Of a stretch of DNA of 64,000 bases, positions 41,525 to 52,754 are shown piece by piece (the stretch's first letter is position 1; each line of letters starts with the position of its first letter). The stretch covers positions 91,717 to 155,716 of the forward strand of contig JAAYVD010000117.1 in the NCBI GenBank assembly GCA_012517355.1. Direction: 5' to 3'. The notes beneath the pieces are model-generated. The model searched no databases. It was not told where the DNA came from and saw only the letters and a list, made by a program, of their open reading frames with translations. A program made the translations under genes and the position numbers. Origin of the DNA: Candidatus Rifleibacteriota bacterium. Its GTDB lineage: Bacteria > Muiribacteriota > Ozemobacteria > Ozemobacterales > Ozemobacteraceae.

Positions 41525-42733
41525 ATGATGGAATTCCGCAAGACCCTGACCGCCAACGAGATCGAGAAGGGCGTGCTCCGCTGGGACGACACCCAGGACC
41601 GCCTCCTGCGGCGCATCTTTCCCCAGACGCTGATGTTCGACATGCTGTTCGAGGGCAAACGCCTGGACCAGCTGTCCGTCGAATGGGAGAAACGGGAGCT
41701 GTTCATCGGGGAACCCCTGATGAAAGCGCTCGCCGGATCGGAGCTGGCCCTCTTCCCCCCCGCCGACAAGGGGTCGCCCGTCGTGGTCGGGAAGCTGGTC
41801 GATCCCAGCGAAAAGATCATGATCCGCAAGCGCCTGTCCCACAACGAGCACAAGAACCGGGCCCTGAAGTGGTATGCCCGCGAGGATGCCCTCTACCGGC
41901 GTCTCCTGCCTGCCACCGGCACCTTCTTCCTGGAGGTCGCCGGGCGCAAGCAGCAGGGGCAGGCCCCCAACTTCGACAAGCGCACCCTGGTCATCGGCGA
42001 AGCCCTCCGGACCTTCTCCCCCGGCGACAACCTGCTGATCCGCTGGTCGGCCGACGCCGAGGTGCCCACCCTCGTCCTGTCCCGCGAGGAGATGCCCGCC
42101 ACCTTCGCCAAGGACGCCATGACTTCCCTGAGGTCCCTGGTGGCCCGCCTGCTGTCCCGCCCCCTGAACGAGTTCAACGAGGGCGAGGTGAAGGGGTTGA
42201 TCGTCCTGCTCGACGAGAACAAGAACCTGTGGGAGCGCCTGAACCGGGTGAGCGAGGAGAACGACCGCCTCAAGGAACAGATCGCCACGCTCGAGGGTGT
42301 GTTCGAGCAGTTCGCCCGCAATTCCTTCTTCGGGTGCAAAAAGGACTTCGAGGAATGGGTGGCCACCCACCTGAACCTGCTGGAAAAGGGAATCCGCCTC
42401 ATCCACCGGGATTTTTCCATCCCGGACGAGAAGGGGAGGACCTCCCGCCTCGATCTCCTCTGCCAGGACCGCCGGGGGGTGCTGGTGGCGGTGGAAATCC
42501 TCTTCAACCCCGACCAGGAAGCCCTGGACAGCGTCTTCCGCCTGCTCGATCTGGCGAGCCGGAATCTCGAGGCCGTCGCGGGGCAGCTCACCGAAAGCCG
42601 GTTGCATGCCAGCAACTTCCGCGGCATGATCGTCACCAACCGTGAGCGGGCCGAACTGGTCGAATACTGCCTGCAGAAAGGCTACAAGCTCTGCGTGGTC
42701 AACAGCGGGTGCGTGATCGATGTCCTCGAGTAG
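41525..42733 (+). CDS. PD-(D/E)XK nuclease-like protein with internal duplication, catalytic Lys missing
   Basis: This is a 402-residue protein. Residues 11-78 and 107-175 are two copies of an unknown domain: NEIEKGVLRWDDTQD and NEHKNRALKWYARED start them, and RELFIGEPLMKAL and RTLVIGEALRTF are equivalent later strands. A leucine-zipper-like helix spans 225-260. Residues 272-400 resemble NucS/EndoMS-type restriction-fold domains, with FEEWVATHLNLLEKGIRLI, then SRLDLLCQD (Asp310), then VAVEILF (Glu324). The usual Glu-x-Lys is Glu-Ile-Leu, so the catalytic lysine is lost, which suggests DNA binding without cutting or a relocated lysine. It starts 1 bp after the LolA-like gene and overlaps the radical SAM gene by 14 bp. 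Confidence 0.6.
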   Translation: MMEFRKTLTANEIEKGVLRWDDTQDRLLRRIFPQTLMFDMLFEGKRLDQLSVEWEKRELFIGEPLMKALAGSELALFPPADKGSPVVVGKLVDPSEKIMIRKRLSHNEHKNRALKWYAREDALYRRLLPATGTFFLEVAGRKQQGQAPNFDKRTLVIGEALRTFSPGDNLLIRWSADAEVPTLVLSREEMPATFAKDAMTSLRSLVARLLSRPLNEFNEGEVKGLIVLLDENKNLWERLNRVSEENDRLKEQIATLEGVFEQFARNSFFGCKKDFEEWVATHLNLLEKGIRLIHRDFSIPDEKGRTSRLDLLCQDRRGVLVAVEILFNPDQEALDSVFRLLDLASRNLEAVAGQLTESRLHASNFRGMIVTNRERAELVEYCLQKGYKLCVVNSGCVIDVLE

Positions 42734-43469
42734 CCTGCCGGCCAGGTCCTGGGGCCTCAACCGGGGGGAGGAATCCTTCCTGGGACCGGCGGTCGGCATG
42801 GTCACCCTGGCGGGGTGTTCCGCCGGGTGCCTGCATTGCTACCTCGGCGACGCCGTCGCCGAACCCGTTCCCCTGACCCCGGCCGCCTTCACCCGGATCG
42901 GCACGGACCTCCGCCGCCGCGGGGCCACCTGCCTGTATCTGGTGAACCCGGAAGGCGGCCCTCCCGCCGTCCTGGCCAAAGCCCTCGCCGCCTTCCGCGC
43001 CGCCGAACCCGATTGCCCGGTGGTCGTCAAACTGGGGGGGCACGAACCCCTCGGCCTGGCCGAAATCCTGCGCCCGGTCACCGATGCGGTTTCGCTCGAC
43101 GTCAAGGTGTTTGGCGACACCGAAGGCCGGGCCTGGCTGCGGGTTCCCGATTACCCGGACCGCGCCCGGGCCCAGGCCCGGTTCTGGCTCGACGCCCTGG
43201 GCTGGTTCGAACCCCGGACGGCGAGACCCTCCGGCCTCTGGCTGCGCCACGTGGTGCTGCCGGGGCAGGCGGCCGCCTGGAAAGCGGGCCTCCGGGACCT
43301 CCTCCCCGGGGAAAAGCCACCAGTCTGGGTGACGCTGTCCTACCGTCCCTTCGGGATGGCCCGCACGCACCCCGGACTGGGGCGTCCCCTGGACCGGGAG
43401 GAAAAGACGGCCGCGATGGCCGCAGCAGAAGAGATGCGACGAGAGGGGAACACCGTGTGGCTGGCATGA
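42720..43469 (+). CDS. Radical SAM protein, PflA-activating-enzyme-like
   Basis: This 249-residue protein has a CxxxCxxC cluster motif at Cys33, Cys37 and Cys40 (AGCSAGCLHCYLG), which binds a [4Fe-4S] cluster and S-adenosylmethionine. Later strands (CPVVVKLGGHEPL, AVSLDVKVFGDTEG, LWLRHVVLPG) fit the partial TIM barrel of glycyl-radical activating enzymes and related proteins (the YhcC/YjjW type). No glycyl-radical enzyme gene is in the window, so the substrate is unknown. It overlaps the preceding gene by 14 bp and the next by 4 bp (ATGA), showing tight translational coupling. Confidence 0.82.
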   Translation: MSSSSLPARSWGLNRGEESFLGPAVGMVTLAGCSAGCLHCYLGDAVAEPVPLTPAAFTRIGTDLRRRGATCLYLVNPEGGPPAVLAKALAAFRAAEPDCPVVVKLGGHEPLGLAEILRPVTDAVSLDVKVFGDTEGRAWLRVPDYPDRARAQARFWLDALGWFEPRTARPSGLWLRHVVLPGQAAAWKAGLRDLLPGEKPPVWVTLSYRPFGMARTHPGLGRPLDREEKTAAMAAAEEMRREGNTVWLA

Positions 43470-46441
43470 AGGATGGGTCCTGGGTCGAGTCTTTGCGGCG
43501 GGAACGGCTGCAGCATTCCTCCCGCAATCCCGGGCTGGCCGCCCTGATGTCGTTCGTCCTCATGGGGCTCGGCCAGATCTATGCCGGCCACATCGACAAG
43601 GGCATCATCCTGATCTGCGTCCACATCGGCGGCCTGGTCACGGGCTACAGCATGTACACCCAGGGCCTGGCCTACGACCTGATCTCTTCGTGGGGTGGCC
43701 CCTACCTGATCATCCCGGCCTCCTATGTCCTCTCGGTCGGCATGATCCTGATCTGGATCTACAACATCAAGGACGCCTATTACCTGTCCCTGTTTTCCGA
43801 ATTCCGTGACTGGTTCGAAGTGGAGCGGGTTCTCGTGCCTTTTTTGAAGGGGTCCCAGGTCAAGCTCCTGTCCCATCACGGCCACCCGTCGGGGGTGGGG
43901 GAAGCGGCAGGGGAACCGGCTGCGGCCGGCCCTTCTCTCCCGGCGGACCCGGGTCCGGAAGCCGATCCCCCCCCCGCCGGCCGGGCCACGGGATCGCCAC
44001 CGGGTTCCGCCCCCGACCGGAATCACCCGGCCGATGAGCCCGAGATCATCGATGTCACCGCCACCGTCCGGCCGGCCACGACCCCCGCCGAGGAGGCCGA
44101 GGGCGAGGCCCCCGCTTCCCCCCGCACCCACCGGAAGCGGTCCCGCCGCCCCCTGCGGGGCGCCGAACTGCTCGAGGAAAGCGGGGCGGGGGGCTCCTGG
44201 AAGGTGTTCGGGGCCGTCGGGGCCATGGTCGTCCTGGTCGGTATCTGGGTCTGGAACCAGGCCCAGCGTTGGCATCCCCCCGGCGAATCCCAGGCGACCC
44301 TGTTCTCCCTGAACGGGGAACTGCGGGCCGGTGGCGCCGCCAGCGGCGCCATCGGGGCGGTTGGCCGCGCGGGGCGCTCCACCGGCGAGGCGATCGCCGC
44401 GGCGAGTGCCAGCATTCCCCTGTCGGCAGCCCCGGCGGCCGCCGGCCAGGTCGAGGAAGGCCTGGCCCTGGTGAAAGCCGGGGAGACGGCTTCCGGAGTG
44501 GCCGTCCTCGAGGCGGCCCTGCCGACCACCGGTCGTGCCTTCCCCGAAGCCTGGAGGGCTCTTCGCCAGGCCTATTTCGCCCAGGACCAGCTGGCCGCCT
44601 ACGAAGACTGCCTGGGGCGGTATCTGGCGGTGTTCCCCGAGGATACCGAGGAGTGGGTGAACCTGGCCAAGGTCCAGTTCGACCGGCAGTCCTACGTGAC
44701 CGCCTCCCGGTCGCTGCTCAAGGCCCTGTCGCAGGTTCCCACCCACCAACGGGCCAATTTCCTGATGGGCAGCATCTATCGCGAACTGGGCCTGCCCGAG
44801 GAGGCCGTTCCCTACCTGACCAAGGCCCTGCTCACCGATCCGCTCAACACCGAGTTCAATCGTGAGCTGGCCGCCACCCACCTGGCTCTGAAGGATCTGA
44901 AATCCGCGCGCCGGCACCTGGAGCGGGTGATGAACGTGACGGCCACAACGGGGGTTCGCGACGAGGAGGCGGAAGCCTTGCTCGCCGAACTGGAGGGTCA
45001 GGAGCGGATGGTCCTCAACCTCACCCCGATGGTCGAGCCCGTGTCGGTAGCCGCCCTGGCGGCACCGGTCGACCCGGGCGAGCCGGGTCCGGCCCCGGCG
45101 GGGTCCGCGGCACCCTCCCTTCCCTCGGTCACGAACGTGACCGAGGGGTTGCCGCAAGGCGGGGTCATCCTGTACGAGGCCCCCGGCTGGAGCCCCCGAC
45201 GGAGCGGAACCTCCACCCAGGTCAGGAACCCCCCGCCGGCCGCCGCCCCGGGCCGGGTCGCGGTGGACATCGGTGACATCGCCCCCCGGGAGTCCGGGGC
45301 CGGTCCCACCCCCATCGATTCCCCGGACCGGAAGGATGTGGTCGCACGTCCGCTGCCCGGCGCTGCTCTCACGGCTTCCTCCCCGGTGGAGGCCGGCGGC
45401 CCCTCGCGACGGACGGAAGACGCCCTTCCGGCCTCGGGGGCGGTCGCGGCCGACCTTCCGCCGGACGGGGAGAAGGCGGGCGCGGCCTCGGTATCGGCGA
45501 AGGTCGTGACCTCCGCGGCCCCGGCGGGGCCTCCTGTCGCCGGGCCGGAGCGGCTTCCCCCCACCGGCCTGCCCGCCCCCGGGGCATCCGCTGCCCTGGC
45601 GGTTGCCACCGGCAGTGTCTCCGGGGCCTCGGGGATCAGTGCCTCCCAGACCCTGGCCGTCCTTGCCGCCTCTCCGGCGGTACTGGCCGGGGCGCAGCTG
45701 CTGGCGGACCTCGTCGCGTCGGGACCCCGGCCCCAGCCGGCGTCCCGACCATCCCCCCTCGAGCCCCGCCTGGACGATATCCATCTGGCGCCTTCGCCCG
45801 CGGAACCGGACCTGGCCGATGCCGTCGCCGTCGAGGATTCCCCGGGCAGTCGGGTGCCGGTTCCCAGCGGGAGCCGCGCCGCCGACCCGGGGCAACCGCC
45901 CGGGAGCGCGGTCCGGGGGTCCGGAACCGTCCCGGGGAAGCCGGTGCCGCCTCCCCCGCCCAGCGACGAGCTCAAGGGTCTGTGGGCCAAGGGTTTCGAC
46001 CGCTACCTGGCCGGGAAATGGGAGGAATCCCTTCCCTACTTTCTGAAATACCTCGAAAAGCGTGAGGACGCGCGGGTCTACGACATGGTGGGGGTCATCT
46101 TCGAAAAGGTGGGGTTGCCGCGCGACGCCTACGAAGCGACCCGTCGTTCCCACCGGTTGGGGCAGAGCGACCCGCAGACCCTCGTCCGTCTTGGCCTGCT
46201 GGCCGAGAAAACCGGGGAGTTCGCCGAGGGTGCCCGCTATCTCGACCAGGCCTTGAAGAAACTGCCCCACCGCGTCGACCTCGTCCTCCTCCTGGCCCGC
46301 TGCCACCGTGAGTCGGGGAATCCGGCGGCGGCCAGGACCCTGCTCCAGAAGGTGGCGGCCGATCCCAAGCAGTCCTATGCGGTCAAGCGGCGTGTCGAGA
46401 CCGAACTGGCGGCCATGACCCCCCCGGCACCCGGCCGGTAG
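43466..46441 (+). CDS. Large TM2-like/TPR membrane protein with low-complexity linker
   Basis: The product has 991 residues from the ATG at 43466 (ATGA overlap with the radical SAM gene). The N-terminus is TM2-like: GLAALMSFVLMGLGQIYAGHIDKG, followed by further membrane segments to about residue 110. A charged and Pro-rich stretch leads to another membrane helix near 250-265 (WKVFGAVGAMVVLVGIWVW). A TPR-like region spans about 330-510 (HQRANFLMGSIYRELGLPEE). A 300-residue Ala/Pro/Gly-rich linker (about 520-830) follows, and a second TPR block ends the protein (about 835-980). It is probably a multi-protein scaffold in the inner membrane facing the periplasm. Confidence 0.7.
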   Translation: MKDGSWVESLRRERLQHSSRNPGLAALMSFVLMGLGQIYAGHIDKGIILICVHIGGLVTGYSMYTQGLAYDLISSWGGPYLIIPASYVLSVGMILIWIYNIKDAYYLSLFSEFRDWFEVERVLVPFLKGSQVKLLSHHGHPSGVGEAAGEPAAAGPSLPADPGPEADPPPAGRATGSPPGSAPDRNHPADEPEIIDVTATVRPATTPAEEAEGEAPASPRTHRKRSRRPLRGAELLEESGAGGSWKVFGAVGAMVVLVGIWVWNQAQRWHPPGESQATLFSLNGELRAGGAASGAIGAVGRAGRSTGEAIAAASASIPLSAAPAAAGQVEEGLALVKAGETASGVAVLEAALPTTGRAFPEAWRALRQAYFAQDQLAAYEDCLGRYLAVFPEDTEEWVNLAKVQFDRQSYVTASRSLLKALSQVPTHQRANFLMGSIYRELGLPEEAVPYLTKALLTDPLNTEFNRELAATHLALKDLKSARRHLERVMNVTATTGVRDEEAEALLAELEGQERMVLNLTPMVEPVSVAALAAPVDPGEPGPAPAGSAAPSLPSVTNVTEGLPQGGVILYEAPGWSPRRSGTSTQVRNPPPAAAPGRVAVDIGDIAPRESGAGPTPIDSPDRKDVVARPLPGAALTASSPVEAGGPSRRTEDALPASGAVAADLPPDGEKAGAASVSAKVVTSAAPAGPPVAGPERLPPTGLPAPGASAALAVATGSVSGASGISASQTLAVLAASPAVLAGAQLLADLVASGPRPQPASRPSPLEPRLDDIHLAPSPAEPDLADAVAVEDSPGSRVPVPSGSRAADPGQPPGSAVRGSGTVPGKPVPPPPPSDELKGLWAKGFDRYLAGKWEESLPYFLKYLEKREDARVYDMVGVIFEKVGLPRDAYEATRRSHRLGQSDPQTLVRLGLLAEKTGEFAEGARYLDQALKKLPHRVDLVLLLARCHRESGNPAAARTLLQKVAADPKQSYAVKRRVETELAAMTPPAPGR

Positions 46442-46474
46442 GGGCACGTCTGATGATCTCTGCGAGGTAGCCGC

Positions 46475-47503
46475 ATGCTGGAATCGGTGAAATCGAACCT
46501 GTCGGGCAACCTGTTCAGCCTCAAGTCCGAGATGGGTTCGCTCGTCGAATTGATGGAAAACTGGGTCCTGACGCTCAAGGGGGAGGAGGAACGCCGGATC
46601 CGCATCCAGGGTCTCAACACCATCCTGAGCCGCTCCGGAGCCGCCCTGCCGGCGGCCGACCGGGCCGCCTGCCTCGAGCACCTGGAAGCCCTTCTCAGCC
46701 AGTCCGAACTCATGATGTTCAGTTCGGTCACCTACCGGCAGAAACTGCAGAACCTCTTCAAAGGCCAGATCGACAAGGTGAATGCGCGTCTCGACGAGTT
46801 GCTCGGGCAGTTCGGCCGCCTCCTCGAGCAGGTGGCCACCCCGCCGGGCCCGGAGGAGTCGGCCGGCGGAATCATCTTCGCCCAGGAAGAGGAGCGGAAG
46901 CGGATCTCGCGGGAGATCCACGACGGTCCGGCCCAGACCCTGGCCGCCCTGACCATGCGGATCGACTACTGCCTCGAGCTGGTGAACAAACCCGACGAGT
47001 TGAAGACCGAGCTGGGGGAACTGAAGAACTCGATCATCCGCAGTCTGAAGGACATCCGGCGGTTCATCTTCGACCTGCGGCCCATGGCCATCGACGACCT
47101 CGGGTTGATCCCCACTCTCGAGCAGTTCATCACCGGCTGTCGCGGGCGATCGGCCGTGTCCATCAACCTCACCGTCGAGGGGGAACGGGTGGCCCTGGCC
47201 CCGGACAAGGAACTCGCCGTGTTCCGGGTCATCCAGGAAGCCGTCAACAACGTGCTGCGGCACGCCGAGGCCCGCATCATCCAGATCTACCTGTCCTTCG
47301 AGGCGGCCGGCAAGGCCCTGGCCGTGGCGGTCAAGGACGACGGTCGCGGGTTCAACGTGGCCGACCTGCGCAAGGTCTACGCGAGCCTGAAAAAGCTCGG
47401 CCTGATCAGCATGGAGGAACGGGTCCGGCTGGCCGGGGGGAGCTTCGACCTGGTCTCCGCCCCCGGCGAGGGGACGGTGGTTTCCTTCCGGGTCCCGATG
47501 TGA
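46475..47503 (+). CDS. Cytoplasmic HisKA_3-type (NarL-partner) histidine kinase
   Basis: This 342-residue kinase has no membrane segment or known sensor domain. Residues 1-135 form an unknown helical input region with a coiled-coil stretch near 90-120. The HisKA_3 phosphorylation motif EEERKRISREIHDGPAQTL places His149, and the HATPase domain spans about 230-342 (FRVIQEAVNNVLRHAEA, KDDGRGFNV, GLISMEERVRLAGG). Such kinases normally phosphorylate a NarL/FixJ-type regulator with a LuxR helix-turn-helix, but none is encoded here; the only regulator downstream is NtrC-like. It is therefore an orphan within the operon, or a cross-talk or accessory kinase. Confidence 0.88.
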   Translation: MLESVKSNLSGNLFSLKSEMGSLVELMENWVLTLKGEEERRIRIQGLNTILSRSGAALPAADRAACLEHLEALLSQSELMMFSSVTYRQKLQNLFKGQIDKVNARLDELLGQFGRLLEQVATPPGPEESAGGIIFAQEEERKRISREIHDGPAQTLAALTMRIDYCLELVNKPDELKTELGELKNSIIRSLKDIRRFIFDLRPMAIDDLGLIPTLEQFITGCRGRSAVSINLTVEGERVALAPDKELAVFRVIQEAVNNVLRHAEARIIQIYLSFEAAGKALAVAVKDDGRGFNVADLRKVYASLKKLGLISMEERVRLAGGSFDLVSAPGEGTVVSFRVPM

Positions 47504-47537
47504 GCAGCCGGCCGCCGCAGGGGTTGGGGCGGACGTG

Positions 47538-49820
<2,283 letters not shown>

Positions 49821-49822
49821 CC

Positions 49823-51289
<1,467 letters not shown>

Positions 51290-51314
51290 GCGGTCCTGAG
51301 CCCGGGGTGGGGGT

Positions 51315-52754
51315 TCAGCTTGCGGCGGGGGGGACGGCCTGTCCTCCCGACGGTCCCGGTGGATCCTGTCGGGCAGACGGTTGGGTCGGGTCGCCGACGA
51401 TGAACTTGCCGGAACTCCCCCGCTTGGCCACCTTCAGCGAGAATCCCGCCCGGGTGCCGCCGCCGGGCCTGTTCTCCAGGGTCAGGCGGGTGCCATGGCC
51501 GATCAGGATCTTCTCGACGATGGCCAGCCCGAGGCCCAGGCCGCCCGCCCGCCGGGTGTCCGACGCGTCCGACTGGAAGAAGGGGGCTTTCACCCGCTCC
51601 AGGTCGGCGGGCGGGATCCCCGTGCCCGAATCGGTGACCTCGACGTGGACCGCTTCTTCGGCGGCCACGGCCCGGATGGCGATCGTGCCGCCGGAAGGGG
51701 TGAACTTGATGGCGTTGTCGAGAAGGTTGAGGAACACCCGGTTGAGCATGGACGGGTCGAGAACCACGTAGGGCAGGTCGGGTGGGGAATCGACGGTGAG
51801 GGTCAGCCGCTTCGATTCCAGCATCGGGTGGACGACGGCGAGGATCTCTTCCAGCATGGGGCCGAGGCGCTGGGGAGTGAACTCGAATTGCATCTTCCCC
51901 GCCTCCATCCGGGCCAGGTCCAACAGAGATCCCAGGAGTTCGTTGAGGCGGCCTGCGTTGCGCAACGAGACCCGAAGGGCATTCTCCTGCCGTGGGGTGA
52001 GGGGCCCCAGTTTCTGGCTTCCCATGAGGTCGAGGTAGCCGGTGATGGACACGAGCGGGGTTTTCAGCTCGTGCGAGCAGATGGCCAGAAACTCCGACTT
52101 CAGGCGGTCGATCTCGGCCAGTTTCTTGACGCTGCTCTGGGCTTCGGCCAGGGCCTGCTGATGTTGCTGACGGAGTCCGTCCAGTTCGGTGAGGTCGTGC
52201 AGGGTCAGGATGATGCGGGAACCGCCGGCGCCGTCCGCCGGCGTCCGTACCAGGAGTGCCTGGACCGGCACCTGGCGGCGGAGGGCGCCGGAATAGAAGG
52301 TGGCGTTGAGCTGGAGGAAGCCTTCTGGGGACGGGTTCCCGGCGAGGGACTGCAAGGCCCGGGTGATCTCGCTGTGGGGACCGAAGGCGGGGATATCGGC
52401 GGGACCGGAGGCGGCCACCTCGGCCTTGGTGAGCCCGGTCAGCCGCTGCATGGCCCGGTTCCATAGCACGGGCCGCTGCTCGGGACCGAAGATGGCCAGG
52501 GGGATGGGGACCTCGTTCATGAATTCGAGACTGGCCTGGAGCGGAGCCTGGACGGCGGGCCGCCGGCCCAACCGGACCAGAACCCCGCCCAGGAGGACCC
52601 CGACGAGGACGAGGAGGAATCCGGTTCCCGGGCCAAGGCCGGCGTCGAGGTTCCCGGTGGTGGCGAAGACGGGAGAGGGGAGGAGGGCCGACCCGGCCGC
52701 CGCCGCCAGACCCGCCAGCAGGGGGCGGGATGGCTCAGGGGGTGCCGGTCGCAA
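51315..52754 (-). CDS. Sensor histidine kinase with PAS domain
   Basis: This is a kinase of about 479 residues starting at a TTG (52754) that overlaps the end of the preceding gene by 20 bp. No ATG fits before the hydrophobic N-terminus, so the start is tentative. Two membrane-like segments lie at 10-32 and 42-62, with little between them. A PAS domain (about 75-195) leads to HisKA with the phospho-histidine in FLAICSHELKTPL (near residue 230) and to HATPase (NLLDNAIKFTPSGG, DSGTGIPPADL, GGLGLGLAIVEKI). No response regulator is adjacent. As the last gene of the ptsI operon it may sense an envelope or metabolic cue. Confidence 0.88.
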   Translation of the reverse strand: MRPAPPEPSRPLLAGLAAAAGSALLPSPVFATTGNLDAGLGPGTGFLLVLVGVLLGGVLVRLGRRPAVQAPLQASLEFMNEVPIPLAIFGPEQRPVLWNRAMQRLTGLTKAEVAASGPADIPAFGPHSEITRALQSLAGNPSPEGFLQLNATFYSGALRRQVPVQALLVRTPADGAGGSRIILTLHDLTELDGLRQQHQQALAEAQSSVKKLAEIDRLKSEFLAICSHELKTPLVSITGYLDLMGSQKLGPLTPRQENALRVSLRNAGRLNELLGSLLDLARMEAGKMQFEFTPQRLGPMLEEILAVVHPMLESKRLTLTVDSPPDLPYVVLDPSMLNRVFLNLLDNAIKFTPSGGTIAIRAVAAEEAVHVEVTDSGTGIPPADLERVKAPFFQSDASDTRRAGGLGLGLAIVEKILIGHGTRLTLENRPGGGTRAGFSLKVAKRGSSGKFIVGDPTQPSARQDPPGPSGGQAVPPAAS

